Made by a program: the position numbers and the translations under genes. DNA of 64,000 bases. Source: Hybos culiciformis. Lineage: Eukaryota; Arthropoda; Insecta; Diptera; Hybotidae. Below the pieces are notes generated by a model that saw nothing but the letters and a program-made list of their open reading frames with translations, searched no databases and was not told where the DNA came from. Every line of letters starts with the position of its first letter. The stretch's first letter is position 1. Positions 44,596 through 54,908 of the stretch are shown here, piece after piece. The stretch covers positions 139,163,308 through 139,227,307 of the forward strand of contig OZ023273.1 in assembly GCA_964007475.1 (NCBI GenBank), written 5' to 3'.

Positions 44596-44603
44596 AATGT
44601 TAT

Positions 44604-45384
44604 ATGAGAAAGCTTCTTCAGAGAACACGGTCGTTCACTGTCAAGAGATAAGTAGAAAATTTGTACGAACACTACGAACTCTATAATTTAATTGTTTTCA
44701 ATTTAAATAATTTACTTATTTCTACGAGTACCTACTACATAAACAAAAACTAGAAATATAATAAGTTTAAGATAAAGCTTACCAAATATAAACTTTAATT
44801 TACTTTTAGTACCATAAATTTACTTTTAGTACCCCAACTTTTAATTAAAAAGTATAATAAGTAATAAATTTTAGTAAAAGATTTAGTTAGTAGTACCTAC
44901 TTGTTATTTTATGGCCTAACACATAATTACAGAAATAAACGAATTAAAATAATAATCATAAAATATAAAAAAAGTAAAAAATTAAAAAAAATTATTATCA
45001 TTATTTCCATAGTAATTCGTAATTATATTATTTTTATGAGCAATATTTGTAAGAGGCATCTGTGGTATTGTTGAATAAATCATTTTACTTTAAAATATTG
45101 ATTAGTTATTCATAATTTAATATGGAAATTTCGTTAAAACTTTTAGGACTTACCTACTCATTTATGAAACCTAAAGTCAATAGTTTTTTGTTCCATGTTT
45201 CAAATTTGTTTAAGTTTCATTTGAATAAATTCGATTTAAAAAGAATCATCCCATCTGAAATTTAGTAGTTATCAAAACGTGAATGAAACCGGTAAAGTTA
45301 AAAAAAAATAAAAATTTTTAATTTTTTTTTTTAATTACTGAAACATTTTTTTTTATACAATCATTATTAATTTTATATTGGAAA
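44604..45384. other. Upstream region of KUN1
   Basis: A/T-rich. The last 220 bases (from AAACCTAAAGTCAATAG near 45169) are similar to the sequence upstream of KUN2 (from about 48250), so promoter and gene were duplicated together. A TTTAAAAAGAATC stretch occupies the position of the KUN2 TATA box. Confidence 0.5.
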
Positions 45385-45828
45385 ATGAAATTTTCATTAA
45401 TAGCAGCTTCCTTTATTTTCTTCGTAATATTTTTATGTAATCCTGTTCAAGGAGAGCTTGATAAATCAGGTAGGCAGTTTAAATTTAGCAACTCTGAAAT
45501 TATACAAATTATAGAAAAAAATTTCAAAATAAAAATAATTTCCAATAACCAGTTCTTTCAAAAAATACAAAAAATTCTAAAAATTTATTTAACAACAGGT
45601 TTCTTTTCTGTTTTTAAACTAACTAATATTAACGCTTAGATTTATTTTTTTTCTGTGCTTTCAGTTTGTGATTTTGAATTTGATATTGGTCCATGTAGAG
45701 CGAAAAAACCAAAATATTTTTATAACAAAGAGACTAAGGCCTGTGAATTATTTCATTATGGAGGATGTAAAGGGAACGATAATAGATTTACAACAAAAGA
45801 AGATTGTGAAAAACTTTGTGTATCTTAA
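45385..45828 (+). CDS. KUN1: secreted single-domain Kunitz-type protein (82 residues)
   Basis: Likely a secreted serine-protease inhibitor. Exon 1 (45385-45469) encodes a signal peptide (MKFSLIAASFIFFVIFLC, probable cleavage after VQG). A phase-1 intron of 195 bases follows, then exon 2 (45665-45828) with one Kunitz domain. Cysteine spacing is exactly C-x8-C-x15-C-x7-C-x12-C-x3-C. The reactive-site region is GPCRAK with Arg at P1, which in this family predicts trypsin-like targets, and the YGGC motif is present. AATAAA occurs at about 45918. Its closest relative in the window is KUN2 (shared FYNKET and DCEKLCV). Tissue and target are unknown: saliva, venom, haemolymph or accessory gland are all possible. 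Confidence 0.88.
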
Positions 45829-46524
45829 TTGTAGTTTTCGTTCATTTGAAAATTTGGAAAAATAAGACCAATATTAATGAATTAAAATTAAAATTGACTT
45901 ACTTAAATATATATATTAATAAAATTTGATTAAAAATTATATTATTTTGTTTATCTTTACATAAATTTTTACGGTAAAAAATAGGAAATTACAATTAAAA
46001 TATAATGAGGATGGTAGCAAAGGTAGTTTTAAAAACATTCTCTTATATTGTTTTATAGAATGCTAGAAACACCAGCAAGTAAGATAATGCTGACGAAAAA
46101 ATATAAAAAACATTTAAAAAAATAAATGTAAAAATTTTATAGGTACCTAATATAAAAAAAAAGTTCTATTAATAATCTCTTTTACAAAAATAGATAGTTT
46201 AAATTCTTTTAATGCGTTGGTGATCGTTATGTTGTATTTAGTGCTATAGAATTTAGATCACTAAATGGAGTATTATATGCGCCAATACACATGCAATCAT
46301 TTAGATGCATCTGCGTAAATAATGAAAAAATTTAGATGCATCAGCGTATATAATGAAAAAATTTAGATGCATCAGCGTAAATAATGAAATCATTTAGATG
46401 TTTCGTATTGAATATTACGTAATACCTAAACAAACATAATATCTCTCACAATATTTCAATACAGCCAAATACAAAAAAAAAAAAAAATGAGAAGAAAAAA
46501 TATTCTCTCTTTGCAACTACCGCT
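45829..46524. other. Intergenic with a 36-bp tandem repeat
   Basis: It holds the KUN1 3' UTR and, at 46297-46405, three to four tandem units of TTTAGATGCATCAGCGTAAA plus an AATGAAAAAA spacer. No gene. Confidence 0.6.
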
Positions 46525-46730
46525 CCCCTACGCATTAAAACAGTATATTGGATATGTAAACAAAATTTGTTATACAACTCGTTCTGTATTTACACAAAAA
46601 TACATTGATAGTTGTCAATTTATATCACTCGACCTTCGGTCTCGTGATATAAGTATTGACTCGTGTCAATGTATTTTTGTGTATACAGAACTCTTAATTA
46701 ATAACAAATTTAGTTTACATATACAATAAT
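46525..46730. mobile_element. Hairpin MITE, family HP, copy 2 (inverted, partial)
   Basis: The reverse complement of the hairpin part of copy 1, with the central palindrome TATATCACTCGACC-TTC-GGTCTCGTGATATA and outer stems AAATTTGTTAT / ATAACAAATTT. The internal ATGTAAATACAA repeats of copies 1 and 3 are missing. Confidence 0.7.
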
Positions 46731-46884
46731 CTACTATTATAATAAAAAGAATAAAATCTTGCATTAATTATTAAATACATTATAACTCGTAAATTTTGAT
46801 AACGTCATTCACTAGTTCGATTTGAATTATACAGAGAGCAAAAAATATAGCTGCCATAGCTTAGCTACCTGTTTTTTTGTGTTC

Positions 46885-46931
46885 TTGAAGCTTTTATTAC
46901 ACGTGGTACGACTAATTTTAATTAAATTCAT
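46885..46931 (-). pseudogene. Decayed first exon of a KUN3-like gene
   Basis: 46870-47040 is similar to the first exon and promoter of KUN3 (51185-51380). Shared are CTTGAAGCTTTTATT, CATTTTCTTTCAATA, and upstream TTTTTATATAAAAA and ATTTCTTTGTGGAAAT. The signal-peptide coding part is shortened and no longer hydrophobic. The donor GTAAGT has become a non-splice sequence, and no second exon follows. It is probably a dead duplicate. Confidence 0.55.
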
Positions 46932-48459
46932 TTTCTTTCAATACTTTTTTACCTACTACTGAAAAATTTAATAATTGAGCTTTTTATATAAAAAAATTTT
47001 CTAAACTAATTTCTTTGTGGAAATGTTCGCACAATAAATTTAAAATATTATTAAGGTAGTTGGTATAAAGTATAATTAAATTAAAATTAAAATTAATTTT
47101 AATCAAATGTAATTTTAATTAAAGTTTGCATTACATTAAACTTTTATTTGGAGTATATACTTATTTGTAACTATAAACTATAACTAATATTATAAAAAAC
47201 TAATATTAATTATCTGAAAATTATAGTTTGAAATGATTTAAATATAATAATGTTATTATGATATTGATTGATGCAAAACAAATGCCACATCGATTTTTTA
47301 CATAGAGCTCTGAACTCTTCAGAACCAAATTTGCAATTTCTTGAAATAATGAATATAGTGCCTTAATTTTCTCTCATATTCTGAGTTCATCATATAGGGA
47401 TCGAAATAAGTCACTAAATACCTTTTCGATGTGGTACCGTTATGTCAAGACGAATTCATTTTCAATTTATGTTACAAAATTCTTATAAGTGGTTATCACA
47501 TAAAGAATATTTTATAATGAATTCAAAACTTTATACATTTAATAAAAATGCTGACAGAGGTAAGAAGCTGGATGAAGTAATAAATGAAAATTATATTTCC
47601 GATAATAAACACATTTACGTATCCAACTAAATAAAACTTCATTCCTCAAATATATATAAAATAATTAATTCTGAAAATTTTCATTATGTATGAATAAGGG
47701 TAATAAAAATTATATTATTAGTTTGTAAACATAAAGACAAGTAAAAAATGAATGTATGTAAATATATTGAAATAAATTAAGTATCATTAATTGCAATCTA
47801 CAAGACAGTTTATAATTATGTGTTCAATGAGTTTCCAGAGTAGATATCTGATGTATTGTTCTCAAATCGAACAATTGAATGATGTTGTCAAAATTGGCAT
47901 AGCTAATAGTTTTACTTTTTAATTTATCTATTCATATGATTATAACAATATTTGTCATAAAAATTTCAGAAACTCATATTGTGTAACTATAACGACAATA
48001 AAAATTCTAATTTTCGATTCGAAAATTTTGCTAAAATTCATTTGCTATATATTTTTGGACGAGTTATTATGTATTTAATAATAAATGAAGATTTTGAGCA
48101 CATACTATCAGAAAATATTTCAGTTTTAGTTATAACTTTATAATTGGTTCTAATAGCTAATTTTCTAATGAGTTTTTATTTCAGTGCATTTCAAAACATT
48201 ATGTACAAAAATATATAAAAATTTTGATAAAATTCCTAGATATTTTTTAAACCTAAAGTCAATAGTTTTATTATTCTGAATGAAATATTAAATTTCATTT
48301 GAATAAATTGATTCTATAAAAGGCATCTCATCTGAAATCTGGTAGTTATTAAAAGCTGTAATCGCTAAAAGTAAAGTTTATAGATATTTATATTAATTTT
48401 TTAAATTATTTAAACATCCTTTTTTATACAATCATTAGTAATTTATATTGAACAAAAAA
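46932..48459. other. Intergenic; promoter region of KUN2
   Basis: No convincing gene. A TATAAAAG box lies at 48315-48322, about 140 bases before the KUN2 ATG, in sequence shared with KUN1 from about 48250. The short open frame at 47442-47630 is not supported by composition or homology. Confidence 0.5.
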
Positions 48460-49199
48460 ATGAAATTTTCATTAATCGAAATTTGTTTAATTTTTTGCAT
48501 AATATTTTTATGTAATCCTGTTGAAGGAAAGGGTAGATCAGGTAGGTGTTTATAATTTACCAATTCCGAAAATAAATTATCAAATTGGTAAATTGAATGT
48601 TGAAAATTAGAAAAATTTAAAATCGAAAATTTTTCCAATAACTATGGCTCAGTCCTTTTAAAAAATAAAAAAAAATTAAAAATCTCTTAGGAAAAATCTC
48701 TCGAGGCTTTGATTGAAATAAATAACTGTTTAATTGCGGTCAACAAAACCTAAATTTTATTCATTTCATTTGCCCTTGGCTAAGAACGGGCAGGAATGTC
48801 AAGTAAAATTTTCAAAATCTTTTAACAATAAAATTATAAAAGTCTAAATATCTTTCACTTTTGTGAATTTCATTGGATATAATACAACGATCATTTTCTA
48901 ATGTACATATCATACACCTATTCCCTCATTATTGCGGTGACAAATCATTAATTCTGTTTTTAAGAAAATTTAATTGAATTTTTTTAAGAAGCAAACTAAT
49001 TAAACTTATATTAAATGTTTTTTCAGCTTGTGGTTTGGAAGTTGATATTGGTCGATGTGGAGGAATGAGAGTTTATTATCACCCAAGGTATTTTTATAAC
49101 AAAGAGACTCGGGCCTGTGAATCATTTAGCTATCAAGGATGTGGAGGGAATGAGAATAATTTTGGAACAAAGAAAGATTGCGAAAAACTTTGTGTATAA
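48460..49199 (+). CDS. KUN2: secreted Kunitz-type protein with altered reactive loop (84 residues)
   Basis: Exon 1 (48460-48541) is a signal peptide nearly identical at its start to that of KUN1 (MKFSLI; LCNPVEG). A phase-1 intron follows, then exon 2 (49027-49199) with a six-cysteine Kunitz domain. Two features are unusual: P1 is Gly (GRCGGMR) in place of Arg, and the second to third cysteine spacing is 19 in place of 15. The extra four residues lie in the RVYYHP region just after the reactive site. The other spacings are canonical (8, 7, 12, 3). Loss of a basic P1 suggests it does not inhibit trypsin-like enzymes and may have another target, as many Kunitz-fold ion-channel ligands do, but that is inference. 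AATAAA at about 49306. Confidence 0.87.
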
Positions 49200-49567
49200 T
49201 AATTATAGTTTTCTTTCATTAGAGAATGCCAAATTTGGAAATTAATTAATTAAAATTAAAACTTGACTTATTCAATGCATCAATATATTGTATTTACAAA
49301 AATTGAATAAATTTACACTGAAACAAGAAACAACAGATAACTGCGGTAGCAATATTTTCTGTATATTTTTTGCTATAGGTTATATGTAGTTCAAATCGAA
49401 CTAGTGAATGACGTTATCAAATTTTTCAATATGTATCTGTCACAGTACTGATGCTCAGAACAGTCAGAACTCATTATATTAATATTTCAATCTTTACATA
49501 CAAAGTTTATGAAGATTACACGGCTTAGTTCATTCAACTTTTTTGATATGAAATAGTAGATTAGAAC

Positions 49568-49968
49568 AAATGTTAAGAAAATTTGTTATTACAACGAGTT
49601 GTGTATACACAAAAACACATGGACACGGGTCAATACTTATATCACGAGACCGTTAGGTCGAGTGATATAATATTGACAAGTGTCCATGTGTTTTTGTGTA
49701 TGTACACAACGAGCTGTATAACAAATTTTATTAACATGTTTTGCATACTGTTTTAATGTGCATGTGAGTTGCAATCAATACATTTGCAATGCAAAAAATA
49801 AACAAAAGTTCAAAATGAAGAAAGTAAATAAAATTGAAGTGTGGTAAATAAAATTGAAGTGTGTAAATAAAATTTTCTTGAATAAATAATTGACGCATTT
49901 AATATATCATTTACCGAGCTAAATTTACGATTGTAAATACAACTTACCGATCACATGCACATTAAAAT
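49568..49968. mobile_element. Hairpin MITE, family HP, copy 3
   Basis: Same orientation as copy 1. Hairpin with central TATATCACGAGACC-GTTA-GGTCGAGTGATATA, stems GTTGTGTATACACAAAAACA and inverse, ATGTTAA / TTAACAT. Then AGTGTGTAAATAAAATT repeats and a right end ACTTACCGATCACATGCACA matching the end of copy 1. Confidence 0.7.
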
Positions 49969-50816
49969 AATTTGCAGTATTTGTAAAAATTTTCTATATT
50001 TAAATAAAATTAACAATACTACGAAACTGAGTTAATCTTAAGCTGTTATTTTTCATAACAAAAACGTTGTATAATCTTATTCGACTGACTGTTAATAATA
50101 TATTTGGCTGTTGTTTAACTTAAGATTGAACTTGAAATATTAATTTTTATAGGTATTATATTACATACAAAATATTTTTATATCTTTTAATTGCTATATT
50201 AAAACTTCTATGTAAAATAGTTAATTTTATTAAAATTTACTTGTATATAATATATTTATAATTTTATACAATGTAAAGTTATTTTAATTTGATTACAAAA
50301 ATAACATTTAAATGATTTAATAAAACTGTATTTGAATTTATTAAATCATAGAACTTTAATAATTTTTTTTATTGAAGATAGATAATGATATATGAGTAAG
50401 AATTAAGAATCAAATTCAATTAAAATGTAAATGTCACACGAAGGAGCTTCTTCAGAAAATTAATCATGCTCAAGAAGAAAAAAATAATTTCTATTCTACG
50501 GATACTACATATGCATGTCTATAAATAGGACTAAATTAAATTTGGAATTTTTTTTCTGTTCTTCAAAATATTAATCGTGAAATGATGATGATAAGTGTCA
50601 AGTAATTATTTATTTCTTTGATAAACTTTCTGCTTGAAACCACTTCGAAGGGCAAAAAACATTCGATAAATTAAAATCAAACAAAAGTATATAATATAAA
50701 ATTGATTTCCGACTACACTATCAGCAAATAAATGATGCATTCATTATTCTATTCTGTTTTATTTTAAAATAAATAAGTACAATAAATTTTTTTTTTCAAA
50801 AAATCATAATTTCTAT
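49969..50816. other. Intergenic, no gene recognised
   Basis: A/T-rich sequence between the MITE and the 3' end of KUN3. Nothing identified. Confidence 0.5.
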
Positions 50817-51268
50817 CTATTTCATACACGTTTCAATACATTTCTTTATTTGCTTAAAATTATTTGCATTTCCCCTGCAACCAGTATACACAAATTCTTT
50901 GCATTGGTTCATTTCTTGGTCATAATAATAACGATAAAATCTTCCTTTACACAATTCTCCAGAATCCATTGGTAGTTCACATACACCTAAAATAAAATAA
51001 TATTTTTGATATTCAGGAACTCTTTAATTTTTTTCCTTATTTATACTGCTACTGAATTTATTAAATTTTGATGTTGTAGAAATATTTTCCTTAAAAACTT
51101 TTTGTCATTCTGTCATTAGTGTAACTGAGTTGTTTCTAGTTAGATGTGGTTTTCCTAAAGCACAATTTACTTTAATATTTCTAAGAACTTACTTGAAGCT
51201 TTTATTGCATATACAAGTGATGATGATATTATTAATATAACGAAACAATATTTTATTAAATTATCCAT
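50817..51268 (-). CDS. KUN3: secreted single-domain Kunitz-type protein (81 residues)
   Basis: Minus strand. Exon 1 (51193-51268) encodes a signal peptide ([20 protein letters not shown], cleavage near AIKA). A phase-1 intron of 206 bases with a strong donor (GTAAGT) follows, then exon 2 (50817-50986). Kunitz spacing is C-x9-C-x15-C-x7-C-x12-C-x3-C, one residue longer than usual between the first two cysteines. P1 is Lys (ELCKGRF), predicting a trypsin- or plasmin-like target. The YTGC motif replaces YGGC. It is more distant from KUN1/2 than they are from each other. Upstream TTTTATATAAAA is a possible TATA region, shared with the decayed exon at 46885. Confidence 0.88.
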
Positions 51269-53803
51269 TTTCTTTCAATAATTTTTTACTTTCTACTGAA
51301 AACTAAAAATAATTTCTCAGCTTTTTATATAAAAAAAAATTCTAAGGAAATTTCTTTGTGGAAATAATCGCATAATCGCACAATAAATTAAAAATATTAA
51401 TTACTTTCAAACAAAAACATAATTAATGAAAAAACAGTTAATAAGGTAGTTGAAAAAATATATAACGTAACATCATATGATTAAAATTTATATCAATTTA
51501 ATTTAAATAGACTTAATTTTAATCAAATGTAATTTTAATTAAAATTAATATCAAAGTATACTTTTATTTAAATTAAATTGTTCTAGTTGTATATTATGGA
51601 AATTATTTGTTTTCAAACTAACATAATTTTTTAAAAACTAAAGTTTCATATTTGCTATAGAATTGTTAGCATTTCATAAACACTTTACAATTGATATTAA
51701 TAACTTAATTTATGACTTCAAAACTTGATGCCAAACCATTTGAAAGCATTCCAGAATCGAATAAATTGATTTAAGAATTTAAAAATTAATCACAATCAAT
51801 GACTTAAAATAAGATTTATAGCTACTTAAATTATATGAAAGTCAAAAAAAAGTATATAGTAAGATAAGAACAAATAATGAAAGATGTTTAAAAAATAATA
51901 TTATTAAAAACTCTATATGATAATTCAGTTTTCAGAATAAACCTATAGTACAGCAGACACAAAGTACTAAAAAAATAAACTCCTTGAGATTACTAAATTA
52001 ATAAACGGAAAATGCATTTTGTTGTGACTTTTTAAGATTTATGCTAAAAAAATAATAAATAAAGTATACAAATAAATATACATTATGTACATATTTATAT
52101 ACTATGTTTGTTTTATTAATATTTCCATAATTGTTTTTAGTTTTTTTGTATGATCATTCATAGTAAAAATGTTTGCGTAAAAAAAACAAAATAAAATAAA
52201 TTAAATTGTTAATGAAATGGAAAATACTGGATAGCAATATGTTATTATTATATATTATGTATTTATCTATATTATATTATTTTATATGACTGTATAAATA
52301 AACAAAATTATTATTTGATCGAGTTTCACATAAAAAACTTAGAATAAATAACGACAATAATTGATTGAAAAGTATAAACAGGATGAATGATTTTTCCAGT
52401 AGACTGAAAATTATTAATTATTAATTATGATAACAGTTTTCAAGGAACTTTGTAGATAATTCTGTGAAATTTAATGTTGATCGATTCCATAAGCACTTCT
52501 TTTATTAATTGAATTATATCTTACAAAATTTTTTTTTAATAATACCTTTTTTGCATATCTCGATTTTCAATATGTTTATAAAATTTAAACCAGATTATTA
52601 TTATTTTTTTTGTTAATAACTATTATTGTCTTTATTTGACCTACTCAATTAAATAAAATTGGAAGGAAAACTGGTCCATCTGGTATAAAATTAAAAAAAA
52701 AAAAAATGGCAAAAATTTTTATAAGAGAGCGCGCAAAAAATTATTAATTTTTGCGTTTTTACATCACAGGGATTTAAAAATGACGATTTTATTAAATATT
52801 TTTTTGTTTTGCGATTTGTTTTTATATTATTCTGGTTTTGTTAGGAACACATTTTGAAATTATGTCTAAAAAGGATATTTTTTTAATTTCATCCACAATT
52901 TTTGGTTGTAGGTTCAGGTTCACATAATATTCAAATTTGACAATTTTACAAGAGAAACTCTTTATATACACATCGTTTAGTCTTCATATTGTAATATTAA
53001 TAGATAGTGTATTCTTCATATTTATAATGTTCACTTCAATCATATTTAAAGAAAAATATTTTAGTAATATTGCCCGATCCCGATCTACGATATGTATAGC
53101 ATATATTGTGCAAACAGGCTTTTGAGAGCTGATAAATATATAAATATAAAAAAAAACTTAATAGTTAATATATTAAGTAGTACGTACAATTTTATACTTA
53201 ATACGTGATATTAAATATTTGATTTATTAGGTATTATGATATTATACTTAGTTCGCATAATATGGTTCAAAATTGTATTAAGTCAGTTCTACGTTTTGTA
53301 CTTATTATATTCTCAAAATGTTTACCATAAATTAAAAATGTTTGTTATTAGTATTATTAATACCAACCAATGTGTTATTTTAAAATAATTTGAAATATAA
53401 TTTGGTGTAAAATAGTGTAGTGATCACAAAATTTCTGGAATTCCGTGAACAAAAATATCAAAGTTTCAAATATAGTTTATTATTATACATTATGTTCTCA
53501 ACAATAATGCCTTGAGACAGGCTTGTTTAAATTTTTTTTTTTTTATTTTTAAATATTGACGATTTTAAAAATAATTTCTTGAGAGTAGTTAATAGATTTT
53601 TATTTATTGGATTCCAAAAAATAAATTAAAAAAAAAAGTTTATAAAAGACTTAAAAAATAATCATGAGACTTACTTGTGTTAAATACGGTTATTGAATCA
53701 GTTTATTAAAAATATATTATCAGTCAAAAGTCAGGAAATCAAAGAGTTATTTTTTATTTATTATAAATATAAATTTAATTATTTTTAAATCTTATCATTA
53801 GAA
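51269..53803. other. Intergenic, no gene recognised
   Basis: A/T-rich sequence holding the promoters of KUN3 (left side) and KUN4 (right side). A short hydrophobic frame beginning MTILLNIFLFCDLFLYY at 52781 looks like a signal peptide, but no Kunitz exon follows it before KUN4. Confidence 0.5.
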
Positions 53804-54908
53804 ATGGAAAGGAAATATTCGATAATATTTTTTATATCAGTTTTAATTTTTATATTTGCAATTGATTGGATTAATGCACAATCTGATAATGGTAAACATT
53901 TTACATCTTTGACAGATAATAATTGTTGAGTTAAATTATATTAAAGCGAATATTTCATTTTATGATAGAATATTAGACAAATATAAAATAATTATATATC
54001 ATAATATATCAAAAGTCAAAGAGTAATGATTTATTAGAATTGGACATTTTTTGTCTTGAACTTGGAAAAACTTTGTATATAATTCCAGAATATTTATTTT
54101 GAAAGTACATGTATAAAACACTTCCAGAAAGATTTATAGAAATATTATTGATTATTTATTAGAAACGTTCGCAAAATGAGTCAGAAACTATTGTTAAAAT
54201 TCATTAACTTTCATTATAAAATGTTTTTAATCTTATTTAATAAACTGGTTTGTTAAATATTAAAAAATTATATTTGATGTTTTGAAAAAAAATGTATATT
54301 TAAAATAAAAAAAAACATAAATTTGATGAATTAATTTACAATAACTTTGAATTTCATTAATGTGAGGTGTTTTATTATTTAATTTTATTTTTGTTTTCTT
54401 ATTTTCACTACCACCTATGCGTATGCAATAAAAATTAAATTTGAAATATGATAATGGTAATCTTCAAGATTTATTAGAATTGTGATTTAAAGTTGTAAGA
54501 TCCAGGTTTGTTAATTTTGGGCTCTGCTTTGAGAACAGTAATCAAGAATGATAATTGATTTCATCACTTATTATAGCAGACAACGCAATCGTAAAACAAG
54601 ATATTTATGATAAAATTTTATATGTATATATTTTTTTACATGTACATACCTAGAATAAAATAATTTTTAATTTACATATTTTCATATTTTTAAATGAATT
54701 TATTTATAATTTCTTCATAATGTTTTTAATTTTAGACGTTGGGGATCCTTGCATTTTGACAGTAAATTTAGGAACATGTCGGGCTAAAATAGAAAGATAT
54801 TATTACAATATAAGGCGGAAGAGATGTGAAATTTTTTATTTTGGAGGTTGCAATGGAAATTCAAACAATTTTAAAACTGTAGAAGAGTGTGAACAAGTTT
54901 GCGGATAA
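53804..54908 (+). CDS. KUN4: secreted single-domain Kunitz-type protein (86 residues)
   Basis: Exon 1 (53804-53891) encodes a signal peptide ([20 protein letters not shown], cleavage near NAQ). A phase-1 intron of 844 bases follows, then exon 2 (54736-54908). The Kunitz domain has exact spacing C-x8-C-x15-C-x7-C-x12-C-x3-C, Arg at P1 (GTCRAKI) and the FGGC variant of YGGC. Likely a trypsin-type inhibitor. Sequence divergence from KUN1 indicates an older duplication. The start was chosen because the upstream sequence has stops and the signal peptide is complete. Confidence 0.88.

Noticed and set aside
46487..46729. Plus-strand frame of 80 codons
   Set aside because: It reads through the hairpin MITE and is explained by the inverted repeat.
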